Shown in pieces: positions 15,605 to 24,568 of a stretch of DNA of 64,000 nucleotides. Location of the stretch: positions 664,985 to 728,984 of the forward strand of contig NZ_LT629844.1 in the NCBI RefSeq assembly GCF_900106785.1, read 5' to 3'. The notes beneath the pieces are model-generated. The model was given only the letters and a program-made list of their open reading frames with translations. It was not told the DNA's origin and did no database searches. Within the stretch, counting starts at the first letter, position 1. Each line of letters starts with the position of its first letter. The DNA is from Prevotellamassilia timonensis (lineage in GTDB: Bacteria; Bacteroidota; Bacteroidia; Bacteroidales; Bacteroidaceae). The translations under genes and the position numbers were made by a program.

Positions 15605-17062
15605 TCAGCGTGCTTTCACCCAATACATCACCCCGCGGTTGCACCTCTTGCGCGGCACACCGAGCTGCATCAGTTCACGCCCCAAAGTGTTAGGCGTAGC
15701 ATTGCGCACCATGCCACGCAAGTCACGCTTGAGCGTGCGGAATATGGCCGTGGCCGTCTGCCACTCGCCGCCATCAACCAGCTTGCCCTCATCAGCCACC
15801 TCGAAACGGCGCACAAAACACTCGCGCAAGGGCGACGACTGGTAAAACAATCGGTTGTGATGCTGAATGGCAGCCTCCTCGGTGTGCGTGAAATAAGTCA
15901 GCTCACCTGACAGCACCTCGTGCAACAGTTGCGCATAAAGCTGCGCATAGTCAAGCGGTGTGTCGCAGTCTATCACCCCGTGCACCTCCTGACAAAAGAA
16001 ACGGCGGCTGCCCGTGGGGTCGTTCAACAAGTCGTAGCGGTTGCTCGTACCAATAAACGAGGCCACGCGCGGCATCTCGGAAAAACCGCTCGCATACGGA
16101 CGACGCGACTGCATAGTGCCGAGCTGCACCAAATTCTTAAGTTTGGCCGCATGGTGCTGGCTGTAACGGTCAAACTCATCGAGGTTGACAAGTGCAAAGC
16201 GCGACAGAGCCAGTTCGAGCCGCTCCGTGCCCGAGAGTTCAAACTTTTCGGAGTAGTAGTTGCGCAGTTCGGGCGGCAGCAACATGCGGCAGAAGGTGCT
16301 CTTGCGCAGGCCCTGCTCCTCGCTCACCAACAAGGGTATCATGGCATTGCCACCCGTCTGCGAGGCGGCGCCGCCCTCAGCACCATGCCACCCGGCCACC
16401 ATGGCGCGCAGCCAGCGGTGGAACACGGTGGTCCACAGCGGATCGCGGCTCACACGGGCGGCGAGGGGCGTCACGCGGTCGGTGCCGTCCCATGCGGGCA
16501 ATGATTTCAAATAACTTGTAAAGGGGTGGTATTGCGGCATATAGTCCGACTCCAAAATGCGGTCCACATCGTTGTTCCACACCATGCACCCGCGTTTGTG
16601 CAAGTCGATAACAATGGTGTTGCGCACCAGTTTGTTCACTGGCACAAACTGGGCAGAGGCCCCATTGTGTCGGCGTATTTCGGCCACGCGGTCAAGCACG
16701 TTATAGCGCGTGTCGTACATCTCGTCAACTAATAGCATGGCTTGTTCAGTGAGAGAGGGTGTGTCGGGTTGCTCATTGTATGCTTTTTCTGGTTGCGGCT
16801 CGATAGGTTGCGACTCCGTTGGTTGTGGCTCGGTAACTTGCGGCTCAGTTGCTTGCGGCTCGGTAACATTATTCGGTTGTGGCTTAACAACGTCTTTCGG
16901 TTGTGGTAGTACTTCGTCATTCTCCGCCGCCGTTTGTGGCATGGACATTCGGGCTTCGTCAAGTTTTTCAATCACGCGCTTGGCGATACGGTCAATCAGT
17001 GCATCGATGCCCTCGTGCATAATTTGCTGCACAAATTGCAGCAAGGCTTGTTTGGTATTCAT
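15605..17062 (-). CDS. VapE/DUF3874-like P-loop ATPase of mobile-element type
   Basis: 485 residues from the ATG at 17062 (MNTKQALLQFVQQ). After an N-terminal helical region there is a low-complexity stretch of EPQxTEPQ-type repeats (residues about 70-105). The conserved part resembles virulence-associated protein E: HPFTSYLKSLPAWDGTDRV near 180, a P-loop-like LLVSEEQGLRKSTFCRMLLPPELRNYY near 245 (the usual GKST is RKST), Walker B ALVNLDEFDRY near 300, and sensor-like RVASFIGTSNRYDLLNDPTGSRRFF near 345. A winged-helix-like C-terminus ends LGVPRKRCNRGVMYWV. Such proteins are primase/helicase-like and found in prophages and islands of Bacteroidales. Here it stands alone among repeats, with no integrase or replication partner in view. 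Confidence 0.72.
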   Translation of the reverse strand: MNTKQALLQFVQQIMHEGIDALIDRIAKRVIEKLDEARMSMPQTAAENDEVLPQPKDVVKPQPNNVTEPQATEPQVTEPQPTESQPIEPQPEKAYNEQPDTPSLTEQAMLLVDEMYDTRYNVLDRVAEIRRHNGASAQFVPVNKLVRNTIVIDLHKRGCMVWNNDVDRILESDYMPQYHPFTSYLKSLPAWDGTDRVTPLAARVSRDPLWTTVFHRWLRAMVAGWHGAEGGAASQTGGNAMIPLLVSEEQGLRKSTFCRMLLPPELRNYYSEKFELSGTERLELALSRFALVNLDEFDRYSQHHAAKLKNLVQLGTMQSRRPYASGFSEMPRVASFIGTSNRYDLLNDPTGSRRFFCQEVHGVIDCDTPLDYAQLYAQLLHEVLSGELTYFTHTEEAAIQHHNRLFYQSSPLRECFVRRFEVADEGKLVDGGEWQTATAIFRTLKRDLRGMVRNATPNTLGRELMQLGVPRKRCNRGVMYWVKAR

Positions 17063-17162
17063 GATAATATACAATTTAGTTAGTAGTGGGTGCAAAGATA
17101 TAAAACCTCAAGGCTTGCAAACAAAAAAAGTGTACAAGTTGTACACAAATAATGTTTCCCGT

Positions 17163-17500
17163 GCTAAGCAACCAACAAGCAACACTACGGCGTAGCCCTT
17201 ATGTTCTTGAGGGCACGTGGACGTCAGTCCGTGGCCTTCTGCCGCGAAGCGGCCTTATGTCCTTATGTCCTTATGTCCTTTTGTTCTTATGTTTACCGCG
17301 TTAGCGGCTGCCAAGCCACGCTACGGCGTTAGTTCTGTTTGCATATCTGTATATCTGCGGGCATTGCTCGCCTTGGCCGCTAACGCGGTAACCATAAGAA
17401 CAAAAGAACATAAGTACATAAGGCCGCTGCGCGGCTTTAGGCCACGAACTAACGTCCGCGTGGCCTAAAGAACATAAGGGCTGACGCCGTAGTGTTACAA
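17163..17500. repeat. PAL3 repeat tract
   Basis: Runs of TTATGTCCTTATGTCC, CCGCGTTAGCGGC, CCGCTAACGCGG, and AACATAAGTACATAAGGCCGC, with GGACGTCAGTCCGTGG and its inverse. Long inverted symmetry around 17340. No coding potential. Confidence 0.65.
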
Positions 17501-17544
17501 GTGGTAATGCTACGGCGTCAGTTCATTAGCATATTACCACATTA

Positions 17545-17905
17545 ACAAACTTGCTACACTCTACACTTTTACAATGTGAGCAGTTGATAATCAACATATA
17601 AAAGCGTGTAGACGCCATCATTATTTGTCTGCACTACCGTCTGCACGCATCAGATTTGCCACAGCGCAACAACAGTTATGGGGGCAAGACTTTTCTGTCG
17701 GAGCAACAGAAAATTCTTGTCCCCATAACATAAATGACCGAGGCACAAAACGGATTGACCTACTGCCCCAAATAGTGCAAACATTGTGCTGAAGTTGTGT
17801 AGACGCAGTGTAGATACTGTGCAGACGTGTCTACACGCCTAAAACGATTGATTATCAAATACTTTGTGCAGAAAAGTGCAGAGTGCAGACATTTCTTGAC
17901 TTCGT
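17545..17905. repeat. Diverged MITE-B-like element with inner hairpin
   Basis: Outer words ACACTCTACACTTTTACA ... GTTGATAATCAAC ... GCGTGTAGAC at the left and GTCTACACGCC ... TTGATTATCAA ... GTGCAGAGTGCAGAC at the right form imperfect terminal inverted repeats. An inner perfect-looking hairpin at 17675-17729 pairs GTTATGGGGGCAAGA with TCTTGTCCCCATAAC. It resembles the two MITE-B copies at 33283 and 49007. Confidence 0.55.
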
Positions 17906-17939
17906 CAATGTGTCGCCCAAATCAAAGGACATAACTCAT

Positions 17940-18063
17940 GGTTTGTGAGTTATGAGATTTGCCGCTAACGCGGAACCATAAGACCAAAAGGACATAAGAA
18001 CACAAGAACTTCAAAACATACGGGCATGGACTTTTGTCCTTATGTCCTCCGCGTTAGCGGAAT
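17940..18063. repeat. PAL3 repeat, short copy
   Basis: CCGCTAACGCGGAACCATAAG ... CTTATGTCCTCCGCGTTAGCGG, an inverted pair about 110 bp long, about 160 nt upstream of the first terD gene. From here to 18219 no further repeat or clear promoter is seen. Confidence 0.65.
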
Positions 18064-18219
18064 GGGTGATTGGGGGTATCTGCATTGTAACCTTGCAACA
18101 AAACTACTGCCCACGTATTGTATTATGACTGCAACATTGGCGTTTTAAGGGTTGTATTGAACAATATACCGAAATTTGCAATCGTAATAAAGAACATATT
18201 TAATTAAAATCTTTTCATC

Positions 18220-18792
18220 ATGATAAATCTCGAAAAAGGACAGCGTATAAATATGGACAAAGGTCTTACCCTTGTTGGTGTAGGACTTGGTTGGGATCCG
18301 AATGAAGGTACGGGTTATGATTTTGATTTGGACGCTTCGGCATTTATGTTAGGAGATAACGGGCAGGTTCCCAAGCAGGAGTTTTTCGTATTTTATGGTA
18401 ATCAGAAATCACCTGATGGTTCGGTAGAATCAACCGGTGATGACTTGACAGGGCGCAACAGCAGTGGCGGAGATGACGAGACACTGAATGTGGACTTGAC
18501 AAAGGTAAGTTCCAATATTCAAGAGATAATCTTCACGGCTACTATTTATAAAGCAGACGAACGCCGCCAGAATTTCGGACAAGTTCGTAATTCGTATATC
18601 CGCATATATGATGCCAAGACCAATACGGAAATTGCCCGTTATGATTTGGACGAGGACTTCTCTGTTGAAACTGCAGTAGAGTTTGGTCGCTTGTACCGTC
18701 ATAATGGTGAGTGGAAGTTTGAGGCTATCGGCAATGGTAACAAAGGTGGACTTCAAACCCTGGTAAACAAATACGCTAAACAATTTGCATAA
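18220..18792 (+). CDS. terD: TerD-family stress-response protein
   Basis: 190 residues, the standard TerD length. MINLEKGQRINM is the typical N-terminal beta-strand. The Ca2+-binding acidic motif GYDFDLDASAFML is at residues 32-44, FFVFYGNQKSPDGSVESTGDDLTG follows, and DDETLNVDLTKV and the RLYRHNGEWKFEAIG C-terminal signature are present. TerD proteins are Ca2+-binding and act with other Ter proteins at the membrane in resistance to tellurite, phage and chemical stress; the exact mechanism is unsettled. First gene of an apparently single operon running to 28182; 6 nt separate it from the next terD. Confidence 0.93.
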   Translation: MINLEKGQRINMDKGLTLVGVGLGWDPNEGTGYDFDLDASAFMLGDNGQVPKQEFFVFYGNQKSPDGSVESTGDDLTGRNSSGGDDETLNVDLTKVSSNIQEIIFTATIYKADERRQNFGQVRNSYIRIYDAKTNTEIARYDLDEDFSVETAVEFGRLYRHNGEWKFEAIGNGNKGGLQTLVNKYAKQFA

Positions 18793-18798
18793 CGGCTT

Positions 18799-19476
18799 AT
18801 GATTAATTTGATAAAGGGACAGCGCGTAGAAATAGAAGCTGGACTTACCCGCCTGAGGGTGGAGATGGGGTGGAAGGTAAATCCTAACGCCAAACCTCCA
18901 TACGACTTGGATGCCTCAACTTTTTTGTTGGGAAGCAATGGACAGATAGAAAATGAGTATGATTTTGTTTTCTATGGATCAGGCAACCAGACACCGGTGT
19001 TGGACAACAGTGGAAAACAGCTTTATGACGAAGAAGGCAACCCTGTGATGCGTCCGATCTCTGTAGACAAAAGCGTTCTTGGTTCGGTAGACGACCTTGG
19101 CGATGATGACGACAATACTGGTGAGGGAAATGAAGAAATTGATGTTGATTTGACCAAGACATCTTCTCGCGTCAATGAAATTCTTTTCACGGCAAGCATC
19201 TATTGGAGCCCGTCCGACGCAAATAACCCTAAACTCGCTCCACGAATGCACTATAATTTCGGTCAAGTGCGTGACGCCTACATACAGATAAAGAATGCAG
19301 TAAATGGCGAGGTAATATGCCGATACGACCTTGATGAGGATTTCTCTACTGACAAGGGCGTTGAGTTCGGCCGTTTGTATCGCCGCGGCTCGGAGTGGAA
19401 ATTTCAGGCTGTAGGCGAAGCACATAAAGATGGGTTGGAGCCTATTTGCCGCAAGTATGCATCTAAATTTATGTAG
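18799..19476 (+). CDS. TerD-family protein with an insertion
   Basis: 225 residues. Same fold as its neighbour: MINLIKGQRVEIEAGLTRL, PYDLDASTFLLG (acidic Ca2+ site, with PYDLD in place of DFDLD), FVFYGSGNQ, DVDLTKTSSRVNEILFTASIYW, and RLYRRGSEWKFQAVGEA. An insertion of about 30 residues (PVLDNSGKQLYDEEGNPVMRP) lies after the FYGSGNQ strand, and the loop before DVDLTK is rich in Asp/Glu (VDDLGDDDDNTGEGNEE), perhaps more Ca2+ ligands. Six nt after the first terD, so cotranscribed. Confidence 0.9.
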   Translation: MINLIKGQRVEIEAGLTRLRVEMGWKVNPNAKPPYDLDASTFLLGSNGQIENEYDFVFYGSGNQTPVLDNSGKQLYDEEGNPVMRPISVDKSVLGSVDDLGDDDDNTGEGNEEIDVDLTKTSSRVNEILFTASIYWSPSDANNPKLAPRMHYNFGQVRDAYIQIKNAVNGEVICRYDLDEDFSTDKGVEFGRLYRRGSEWKFQAVGEAHKDGLEPICRKYASKFM

Positions 19477-19517
19477 TGATGGCAATAAATATATACTACA
19501 CCTAAAGATTAGAGTCT

Positions 19518-20195
19518 ATGATTAGCTTAGAAAAATATGGTGACACAACTTATGTTGATTGGTCAAAGTCTACGCCCAATTCACTGTCAAACGGAATTGT
19601 CATTGAGCTGAGATGGACGTTTATCGAGATGCGAGAAAGGAGAAACTTCTTTCGAACTAAATATGATAAACTTGCCCATTTCATGAAAAGCATCTTTATA
19701 GGTGACGAAGATTTAGATTTAGGCATCTACTATGAGATGAAGGACGGCACGAAAAGTTTGATTGACCCTGTACAATTCAACAAACGTGGTGGAGCCCAGA
19801 ATATGCAGACGAAGCAAGGGTGTTTTACCCAATTCCCGTATGTTTGGCATCAGGGCGACGATCGTGGAGCTACAGAAACGTCAAGCGAGAGAATCTATGT
19901 GAATCCGAAAGGACTAAAGGATATAAAGAAATTGTATGTGTATGCGTTTATATGGCGGGGTGTTCCGCATTGGTACAAAACAGACGCAAAACTGGAGATT
20001 AAGGTGGGCGGCCAATCATGTGTGTTGGTAAACCTTGATCAAACAGAGCAAAAAGAACGTTTCTGTGTGGCTGCTGAAATTAGTACCAACGGAAATATGT
20101 TAGAAGTAAAGAAATTATCAACGTTTCATAAGAACCATTCAGCATGCGACAGTGCGTATGGGTGGAATTTCAAGTGGACATCTGGTACAAAATAA
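19518..20195 (+). CDS. TerA-like tellurite-resistance family protein
   Basis: 225 residues. It lacks the N-terminal GQR strand of TerD but has the pattern of TerA: LDLGIYYEMKDGTKSLIDPVQ near residue 73, WHQGDDRGATETSSERIYVNPKGLKDIKKLYVYAFIWRGVPHW near 110-155, and a C-terminal SAYGWNFKWTSG ending. In classical ter operons TerA pairs with TerD/E and is thought to be part of a membrane-associated stress complex. Assignment rests on these family-like stretches. It lies between terD genes in the same operon; the next start is 8 nt after its stop. Confidence 0.75.
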   Translation: MISLEKYGDTTYVDWSKSTPNSLSNGIVIELRWTFIEMRERRNFFRTKYDKLAHFMKSIFIGDEDLDLGIYYEMKDGTKSLIDPVQFNKRGGAQNMQTKQGCFTQFPYVWHQGDDRGATETSSERIYVNPKGLKDIKKLYVYAFIWRGVPHWYKTDAKLEIKVGGQSCVLVNLDQTEQKERFCVAAEISTNGNMLEVKKLSTFHKNHSACDSAYGWNFKWTSGTK

Positions 20196-20203
20196 ATACG
20201 CTT

Positions 20204-20869
20204 ATGGCTATAAGACTTGAAAAAGGACAACGCATCAATCTTGAAAAAGAGAGCGGAACAAAGTTGACAAACTTCTGTGTAGGTTGCAACTGGGGGGCTA
20301 TCATCGAGAAGAAATTCTTCGGCCTTTCAACTCACGTAGTGGACGTAGACTTGGATCTTAGTTGTATGATGTTTGATGCTGCAGGAAATGTGGTAGATCA
20401 TATATGGTCACCATTGTACAACTTTAGAGGCAAACTACCACAGGGAAAATTGGACTCCAATGACCACGCTTTGCATCACACAGGCGACGACCTCACTGGT
20501 GACCAAAATGGTGATGATGGTCTTGACAATGAGATTATAACGGTTGACTTGAATCGTGTGAACCCGAATGTAAACTCTATCGTATTCTTCCTCAATATAT
20601 ATAACAACAGTGAGTATAGTGGAGATTTCTCGGGAATACCGTATGCTTCAATTCGCATGTTTGAGGGAACACCTAATCGCCCGCCCAAGCAAGTTTTTGC
20701 ACAATACAACGTGGCAACGAAAACGGAATGTGCAGGCAAACGAGCTTTGGTTATGGGCAAACTTTACAGGCACAATGGCGATTGGAAATTTGCCGCTATC
20801 GGTGATGCTTTTGAAGATCGAATGATCACTTTAACCATAGCCCGTGTGGCAAGAGATTATTCAAAATGA
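20204..20869 (+). CDS. TerD-family protein (divergent)
   Basis: 221 residues from MAIRLEKGQRINLEKESG; an in-frame upstream ATG at 20144 lies inside the previous gene. TerD landmarks: VVDVDLDLSCMMFDAAGNVVD at about residues 44-64, HHTGDDLTGDQNGDDGLDNEIITVDLNRVNPNV near 90, and GKLYRHNGDWKFAAIGDA near 190. It resembles the TerD variants with a longer loop before the second Asp-rich segment. Third TerD paralogue of the operon, so these proteins may form hetero-assemblies. Confidence 0.88.
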   Translation: MAIRLEKGQRINLEKESGTKLTNFCVGCNWGAIIEKKFFGLSTHVVDVDLDLSCMMFDAAGNVVDHIWSPLYNFRGKLPQGKLDSNDHALHHTGDDLTGDQNGDDGLDNEIITVDLNRVNPNVNSIVFFLNIYNNSEYSGDFSGIPYASIRMFEGTPNRPPKQVFAQYNVATKTECAGKRALVMGKLYRHNGDWKFAAIGDAFEDRMITLTIARVARDYSK

Positions 20870-20913
20870 ATAAGAACCTAAACATGTGCTAAATATAAAC
20901 AGATAGGTGGACA

Positions 20914-21276
20914 ATGGGATATTATCATGAAATAGTAGAATACCTTGGTACACGTGACGCCCGATTTACAGTTTATGGCACAGTGCTCGGTATATTTGTA
21001 CTTTATCTAATACGAGTTGTATATCGTGCATTTGTCATTTGGAAGAAACTCTTAATTGAAGGAAGTCAACGTTCATTCAACCATTTCTTGATATGGATGC
21101 TTTATCATTATCGTCAGTGTCCGCGTTGGCTACGTTTTCTGTCGGTTAGGGTGGCAAGGGTTTTGGCATTGTTCAATATCAATTTGCTTAAGACTGCCAG
21201 GAGCGCCAGAAGCAAACAACGTTATGTGGCGAGCAAGAAGAAGCCCATAAGTCAATCAAAAGCCCATAAGAGATAA
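20914..21276 (+). CDS. Small membrane protein of the ter operon, unknown function
   Basis: 120 residues. One clear membrane segment (YGTVLGIFVLYLIRVVYRAF) lies at about residues 21-40, a second more amphipathic one (FLIWMLYHYRQCPRWLRFL) at about 58-76, and the C-terminal 30 residues are very basic (SARSKQRYVASKKKPISQSK). No family recognised; TerC, the usual polytopic membrane partner, is much larger and is absent here. Position inside the ter operon, 44 nt after a terD and 37 nt before a VWA gene, suggests it anchors the complex to the inner membrane, but this is inference only. Confidence 0.6.
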   Translation: MGYYHEIVEYLGTRDARFTVYGTVLGIFVLYLIRVVYRAFVIWKKLLIEGSQRSFNHFLIWMLYHYRQCPRWLRFLSVRVARVLALFNINLLKTARSARSKQRYVASKKKPISQSKAHKR

Positions 21277-21313
21277 AGGCAGATAATATTACCAACAGAA
21301 AAATCATAAATCA

Positions 21314-21952
21314 ATGAGAAGACTTCCAGTATATCTACTCCTCGACACCAGTGGCTCCATGTATGGTGAGCCTATCGAGGCAGTGAAAAATGGCGTGCAG
21401 ACGCTTATCTCCACTCTGCGTAGCGATCCGTATGCGCTCGAAACAGCATACATCAGTATTATAACATTCAACAGCTCGGCCCAGCAAATAACTCCGCTTA
21501 CTGACCTGGCAACTTTCCAGCAGCCTAACATCGACGCAAGCGGGTGCACGGCATTAGGCGGTGCCTTGGAACTCCTGTCACAGAAAATAGACACAGAGAT
21601 AGTCAGGACAACGGCTGAGGTAAAAGGCGACTGGCGCCCATTGGTGTTTGTCATGACAGATGGCGAACCTACCGACTCCATGACAAAGGGCTTGGAAGAG
21701 TTCAAGAAACGTAAGTGCGGAATGGTTGTAGCCTGTGCTGCAGGACAAGGTGCCAACACCAACACGTTGAAGCAAATCACCGAGAATGTGGTTCAGCTCG
21801 ACACTGCTGACAGTGCCACTATCAAGGCTTTCTTCAAGTGGGTGTCAGCTTCGATAAGCACGAGCAGCAAGTCTGTGGAAGAAACTGCTGCTGAGGCCAC
21901 TACCATGAGCGAACTTCCGCCTCCACCACCAGAGGTGAATATCGTGGTATAA
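21314..21952 (+). CDS. TerY-type VWA-domain protein, short form 1
   Basis: 212 residues, essentially a single VWA domain. The MIDAS metal site is complete: DTSGS at 11-15, Thr79 in SGCTALGG, and MTDGEPTD at 114-121. It starts MRRLPVYLLLDTSGSM, typical of TerY. A short C-terminal tail ends ELPPPPPEVNIVV, nearly shared with the next gene. TerY proteins work with a PP2C phosphatase and a kinase (both encoded downstream) as the TerY-P triad predicted by comparative genomics. A PAL2 repeat separates it from its paralogue. Confidence 0.9.
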   Translation: MRRLPVYLLLDTSGSMYGEPIEAVKNGVQTLISTLRSDPYALETAYISIITFNSSAQQITPLTDLATFQQPNIDASGCTALGGALELLSQKIDTEIVRTTAEVKGDWRPLVFVMTDGEPTDSMTKGLEEFKKRKCGMVVACAAGQGANTNTLKQITENVVQLDTADSATIKAFFKWVSASISTSSKSVEETAAEATTMSELPPPPPEVNIVV

Positions 21953-21961
21953 AGATATAGC

Positions 21962-22125
21962 CATTGGCAAAATTCTTGGTTGACGGGTTAACAAGTTGAC
22001 GGGTTAACAAGTAGGTATGCCATTCACTACTTATTATGTTAAAGTCAAAATGCTAAGAAGCTCAAAAAAACTTGGCAAAACTATCTGTTAACCCGTTACC
22101 CCGATAACCCGTTAACTTGTTATAA
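21962..22125. repeat. PAL2 palindromic repeat inside the ter operon
   Basis: TTGGCAAAATTCTTGG at the left, TTGACGGGTTAACAAG units, then inverted TTAACCCGTTAC and GTTAACTTGTTATAA near 22125. It fills the whole gap between two tandem TerY genes, 9 nt after one stop and 12 nt before the next start. Confidence 0.75.
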
Positions 22126-22137
22126 TAACATACAATA

Positions 22138-22776
22138 ATGAGCAGAAGATTACCTGTATACATACTGATTGATACATCGGGCTCCATGAAGGGCGAACCA
22201 ATTGAGTCTGTCAAAGTAGGCCTTTCTGATATGATAGCCTCCTTGCGCCTTGACCCCTATGCTTTGGAAACGGCATGTATCAGCATCATTACATACGACA
22301 AGGACGTGAAGCAGATATTGCCTCTGACGGAACTTGAAAATCTGCAACTACCAGACATAGCGTGTCCCGACTCAGGCCCCACGCATACCGGTGCAGCTCT
22401 AAACATGTTGTGCGACTGCTATGACCATGAGGTGAATATGGGTTCCAAAGAGCAAAAGGGTGATTGGATGCCGTTGCTGTTTGTGCTTACAGATGGCAAG
22501 CCGTCGGACTTGATGGTATATGATGAGGCTATCAAAAATGTAAAGCGCCATCAATTCACCAATATAGTAGCCTGTGCTGCAGGGCCAAAGGCAAAAACAG
22601 ATCCATTGAAGAAACTCACAGACAATGTGTTCACACTCGACACAATGGATAGCAGCACGTTCAAGAAATTCTTCCAGTGGGTGACAATCAATGTGCAACA
22701 AGGAGGACGGACTATGGGAGTGACAGATAGTGTGGAACTTCCACCAGCTCCAGCAGAGGTTAACGTCGTAATATAA
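22138..22776 (+). CDS. TerY-type VWA-domain protein, short form 2
   Basis: 212 residues, paralogue of the preceding VWA gene over its full length. MIDAS residues DTSGS at 12-16, a Thr in GPTHTGAALN, and LTDGKPSD are present. The C-terminal tail ELPPAPAEVNVVI parallels the ELPPPPPEVNIVV tail of the other copy. Tandem duplication followed by divergence is likely. The next gene starts 8 nt after its stop. Confidence 0.9.
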   Translation: MSRRLPVYILIDTSGSMKGEPIESVKVGLSDMIASLRLDPYALETACISIITYDKDVKQILPLTELENLQLPDIACPDSGPTHTGAALNMLCDCYDHEVNMGSKEQKGDWMPLLFVLTDGKPSDLMVYDEAIKNVKRHQFTNIVACAAGPKAKTDPLKKLTDNVFTLDTMDSSTFKKFFQWVTINVQQGGRTMGVTDSVELPPAPAEVNVVI

Positions 22777-22784
22777 GAGTAAGT

Positions 22785-23444
22785 ATGAATTGCAAGATTG
22801 TAGGTTATGAGTATAAGACCCTTGAGGTGGTACTTTCACCTGGGGAGTCGTTTTATGCGGAGCGTGGCAGCATTGTGTATGTAGACGAAGCTCTGCAACG
22901 TGAAGCTGAATGGAACGGTAGCGGTGCGGGTAGCGGACTCGGCAACCTTATTGGCGGTGTGTTGCGCTCAGCCTTGTCGGGAGAGTCGGTGCTGATAATA
23001 CATTTCTATAACCCTACCAACACCGACAGGAAAATGGTGCTGTCGGGCAGTATGTGTTCACTCGTTCCGATACGTTTGCAAGGCGAGAATATGATTTGCC
23101 GCCGTGGACACTATGTGGCATCTACAAACAAGGTAAAGCTTAATCTCAACCTCAATCTGCAAGGCTTGTTGGGTGGGGTAGGCTTGTTCCAAAAAGTAGA
23201 AGGCAATGCCACCGTGTTCCTTGACTCGCTCGGTACACCCATAGAAAAGATATTGGCAAAAGGCGAGACCATAGAAGTGGACGAAAACCATATCGTGGCA
23301 TTGCAAGGCTTTCAGACATCACAAATACAGGCTGGTTGGTCGTTTGGCAATGTGCTGAGAGGTGAAGGGCTGAGCCTGATGAAGATAACGGGGCCAGGGA
23401 AAGCTTATCTGAGTCCTATCCCAATGATAATTCCTAAACAATAA
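22785..23444 (+). CDS. AIM24/TIGR00266-family protein
   Basis: 219 residues. Recognised from the family pattern: VVLSPGESFYAERGSIVYVD near residue 16, a Gly-rich stretch GSGAGSGLGNLIGGVLRSALSGE near 47, ENMICRRGHYVASTNKVKLN, an LFQKVEGNATVFLDSLG segment and AKGETIEVDENHIVALQGFQ near 160. The fold is a beta-helix-like double-stranded assembly. AIM24-family proteins appear often in Ter/stress operons but their biochemical role is not established. It lies between two TerY-type genes with gaps of 8 and 11 nt, clearly in the same operon. Confidence 0.83.
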   Translation: MNCKIVGYEYKTLEVVLSPGESFYAERGSIVYVDEALQREAEWNGSGAGSGLGNLIGGVLRSALSGESVLIIHFYNPTNTDRKMVLSGSMCSLVPIRLQGENMICRRGHYVASTNKVKLNLNLNLQGLLGGVGLFQKVEGNATVFLDSLGTPIEKILAKGETIEVDENHIVALQGFQTSQIQAGWSFGNVLRGEGLSLMKITGPGKAYLSPIPMIIPKQ

Positions 23445-23455
23445 CAATTAAAAAC

Positions 23456-24502
23456 ATGAGACGATTACCTATATACTTCCTCGTAGACGTGTCAGAGTCG
23501 ATGGTGGGAGAACCCATTCAACAAGTAGAGAACGGTATGCGGCAGATTGTGCAAGAACTGCGCACCGACCCTTACGCCCTTGAAACAGCTTTTATTTCTG
23601 TAATAGCGTTTGCGGGCAAAGCCAAGAGCTTGTCGCCTTTGACAGAACTCTACAAGTTCTATCCACCAACATTCCCTATTGGCGGCGGTACTTCACTTGG
23701 TTGCGCTCTTGACTTCTTGATGGACGACATTGACCATAATGTGGTGAAGACTACGGAAGAACGTAAAGGCGACTGGAAACCCATCATATTCCTTTTTACT
23801 GATGGCACGCCGACCGACAACCCTTCAGCAGCCTTTGCACGATGGAACAACAAATACCGCCGCAAGGCCAACCTCGTGGCTATTTCCATCGGCAATAATG
23901 TTAACACCCAGTTGTTGGGGCAGATTTCGGACAATGTGCTCAGGCTGAACGACACGGACGAGATGTCTTTCAAGGCTTTCTTCAAATGGGTTACCGCTTC
24001 CATTCAGGCAACAAGTGTTTCGGTCACTGATATGGGTGACGATAGTGTGGCATTGGCACCTACCACCGGCATCAATCTTGAGAAAGTAGATACGTCAAGA
24101 CCTTGCGTTGTGGACGAGAACTATACTGTGCTCTTAGGCAAGTGCTCCAACACCAAGAAGACCTATCTTGTAAAATATGCCAAACATATCTCTCCCATTG
24201 AAGGGCTGGAAACCCTGGATATTAAAGGCACGGATTTCAAACTCGTGGGGGCTTATCCTGTGGATGACGAGACCTATAACAGCTTGAGCGATGGCAAATC
24301 GAACAGCCATATCAATACGATGTCGCTTCGTGGTATGCCGACATGTCCTTGCTGCGGTGCACAACTTGGCGTAGTAATTTGCGAATGTGGAAATATCATG
24401 TGCTCTGATGGCAATACTACTGCTTGCCCGTGGTGTGGCTTGGAAGGCTCACTCGGCGAAATAGCAGAAGGAGGTATGGATATAACAAGAGGTAGAGGGT
24501 AG
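23456..24502 (+). CDS. TerY-type VWA protein with C-terminal zinc-ribbon domain
   Basis: 348 residues. VWA domain in the first 190: MIDAS DVSES at 11-15, GGGTSLGCALD near 80, and LFTDGTPTDN near 115. After a linker (SVALAPTTGINLEKV) that resembles the tails of the short TerYs comes a second domain of about 130 residues ending in paired cysteine knuckles: CPCCG, CECG, C in IMCSDG, and CPWCG. This matches the TerY-C arrangement, expected to bind zinc and to mediate partner contacts. It is probably the main TerY of the TerY-phosphatase-kinase triad, with the PP2C and kinase genes downstream. Confidence 0.88.
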   Translation: MRRLPIYFLVDVSESMVGEPIQQVENGMRQIVQELRTDPYALETAFISVIAFAGKAKSLSPLTELYKFYPPTFPIGGGTSLGCALDFLMDDIDHNVVKTTEERKGDWKPIIFLFTDGTPTDNPSAAFARWNNKYRRKANLVAISIGNNVNTQLLGQISDNVLRLNDTDEMSFKAFFKWVTASIQATSVSVTDMGDDSVALAPTTGINLEKVDTSRPCVVDENYTVLLGKCSNTKKTYLVKYAKHISPIEGLETLDIKGTDFKLVGAYPVDDETYNSLSDGKSNSHINTMSLRGMPTCPCCGAQLGVVICECGNIMCSDGNTTACPWCGLEGSLGEIAEGGMDITRGRG

Positions 24503-24568
24503 GCTTTATTTGTTTACGCAAGAACTTACCCCCACTGTCCACCGAAGCTTATTTATTAACTTAAAGAT

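Noticed and set aside
17675..17729. An intrinsic terminator
   Set aside because: The hairpin is strong, but there is no T-run and no gene ends nearby; it is the centre of a MITE-B-like repeat.
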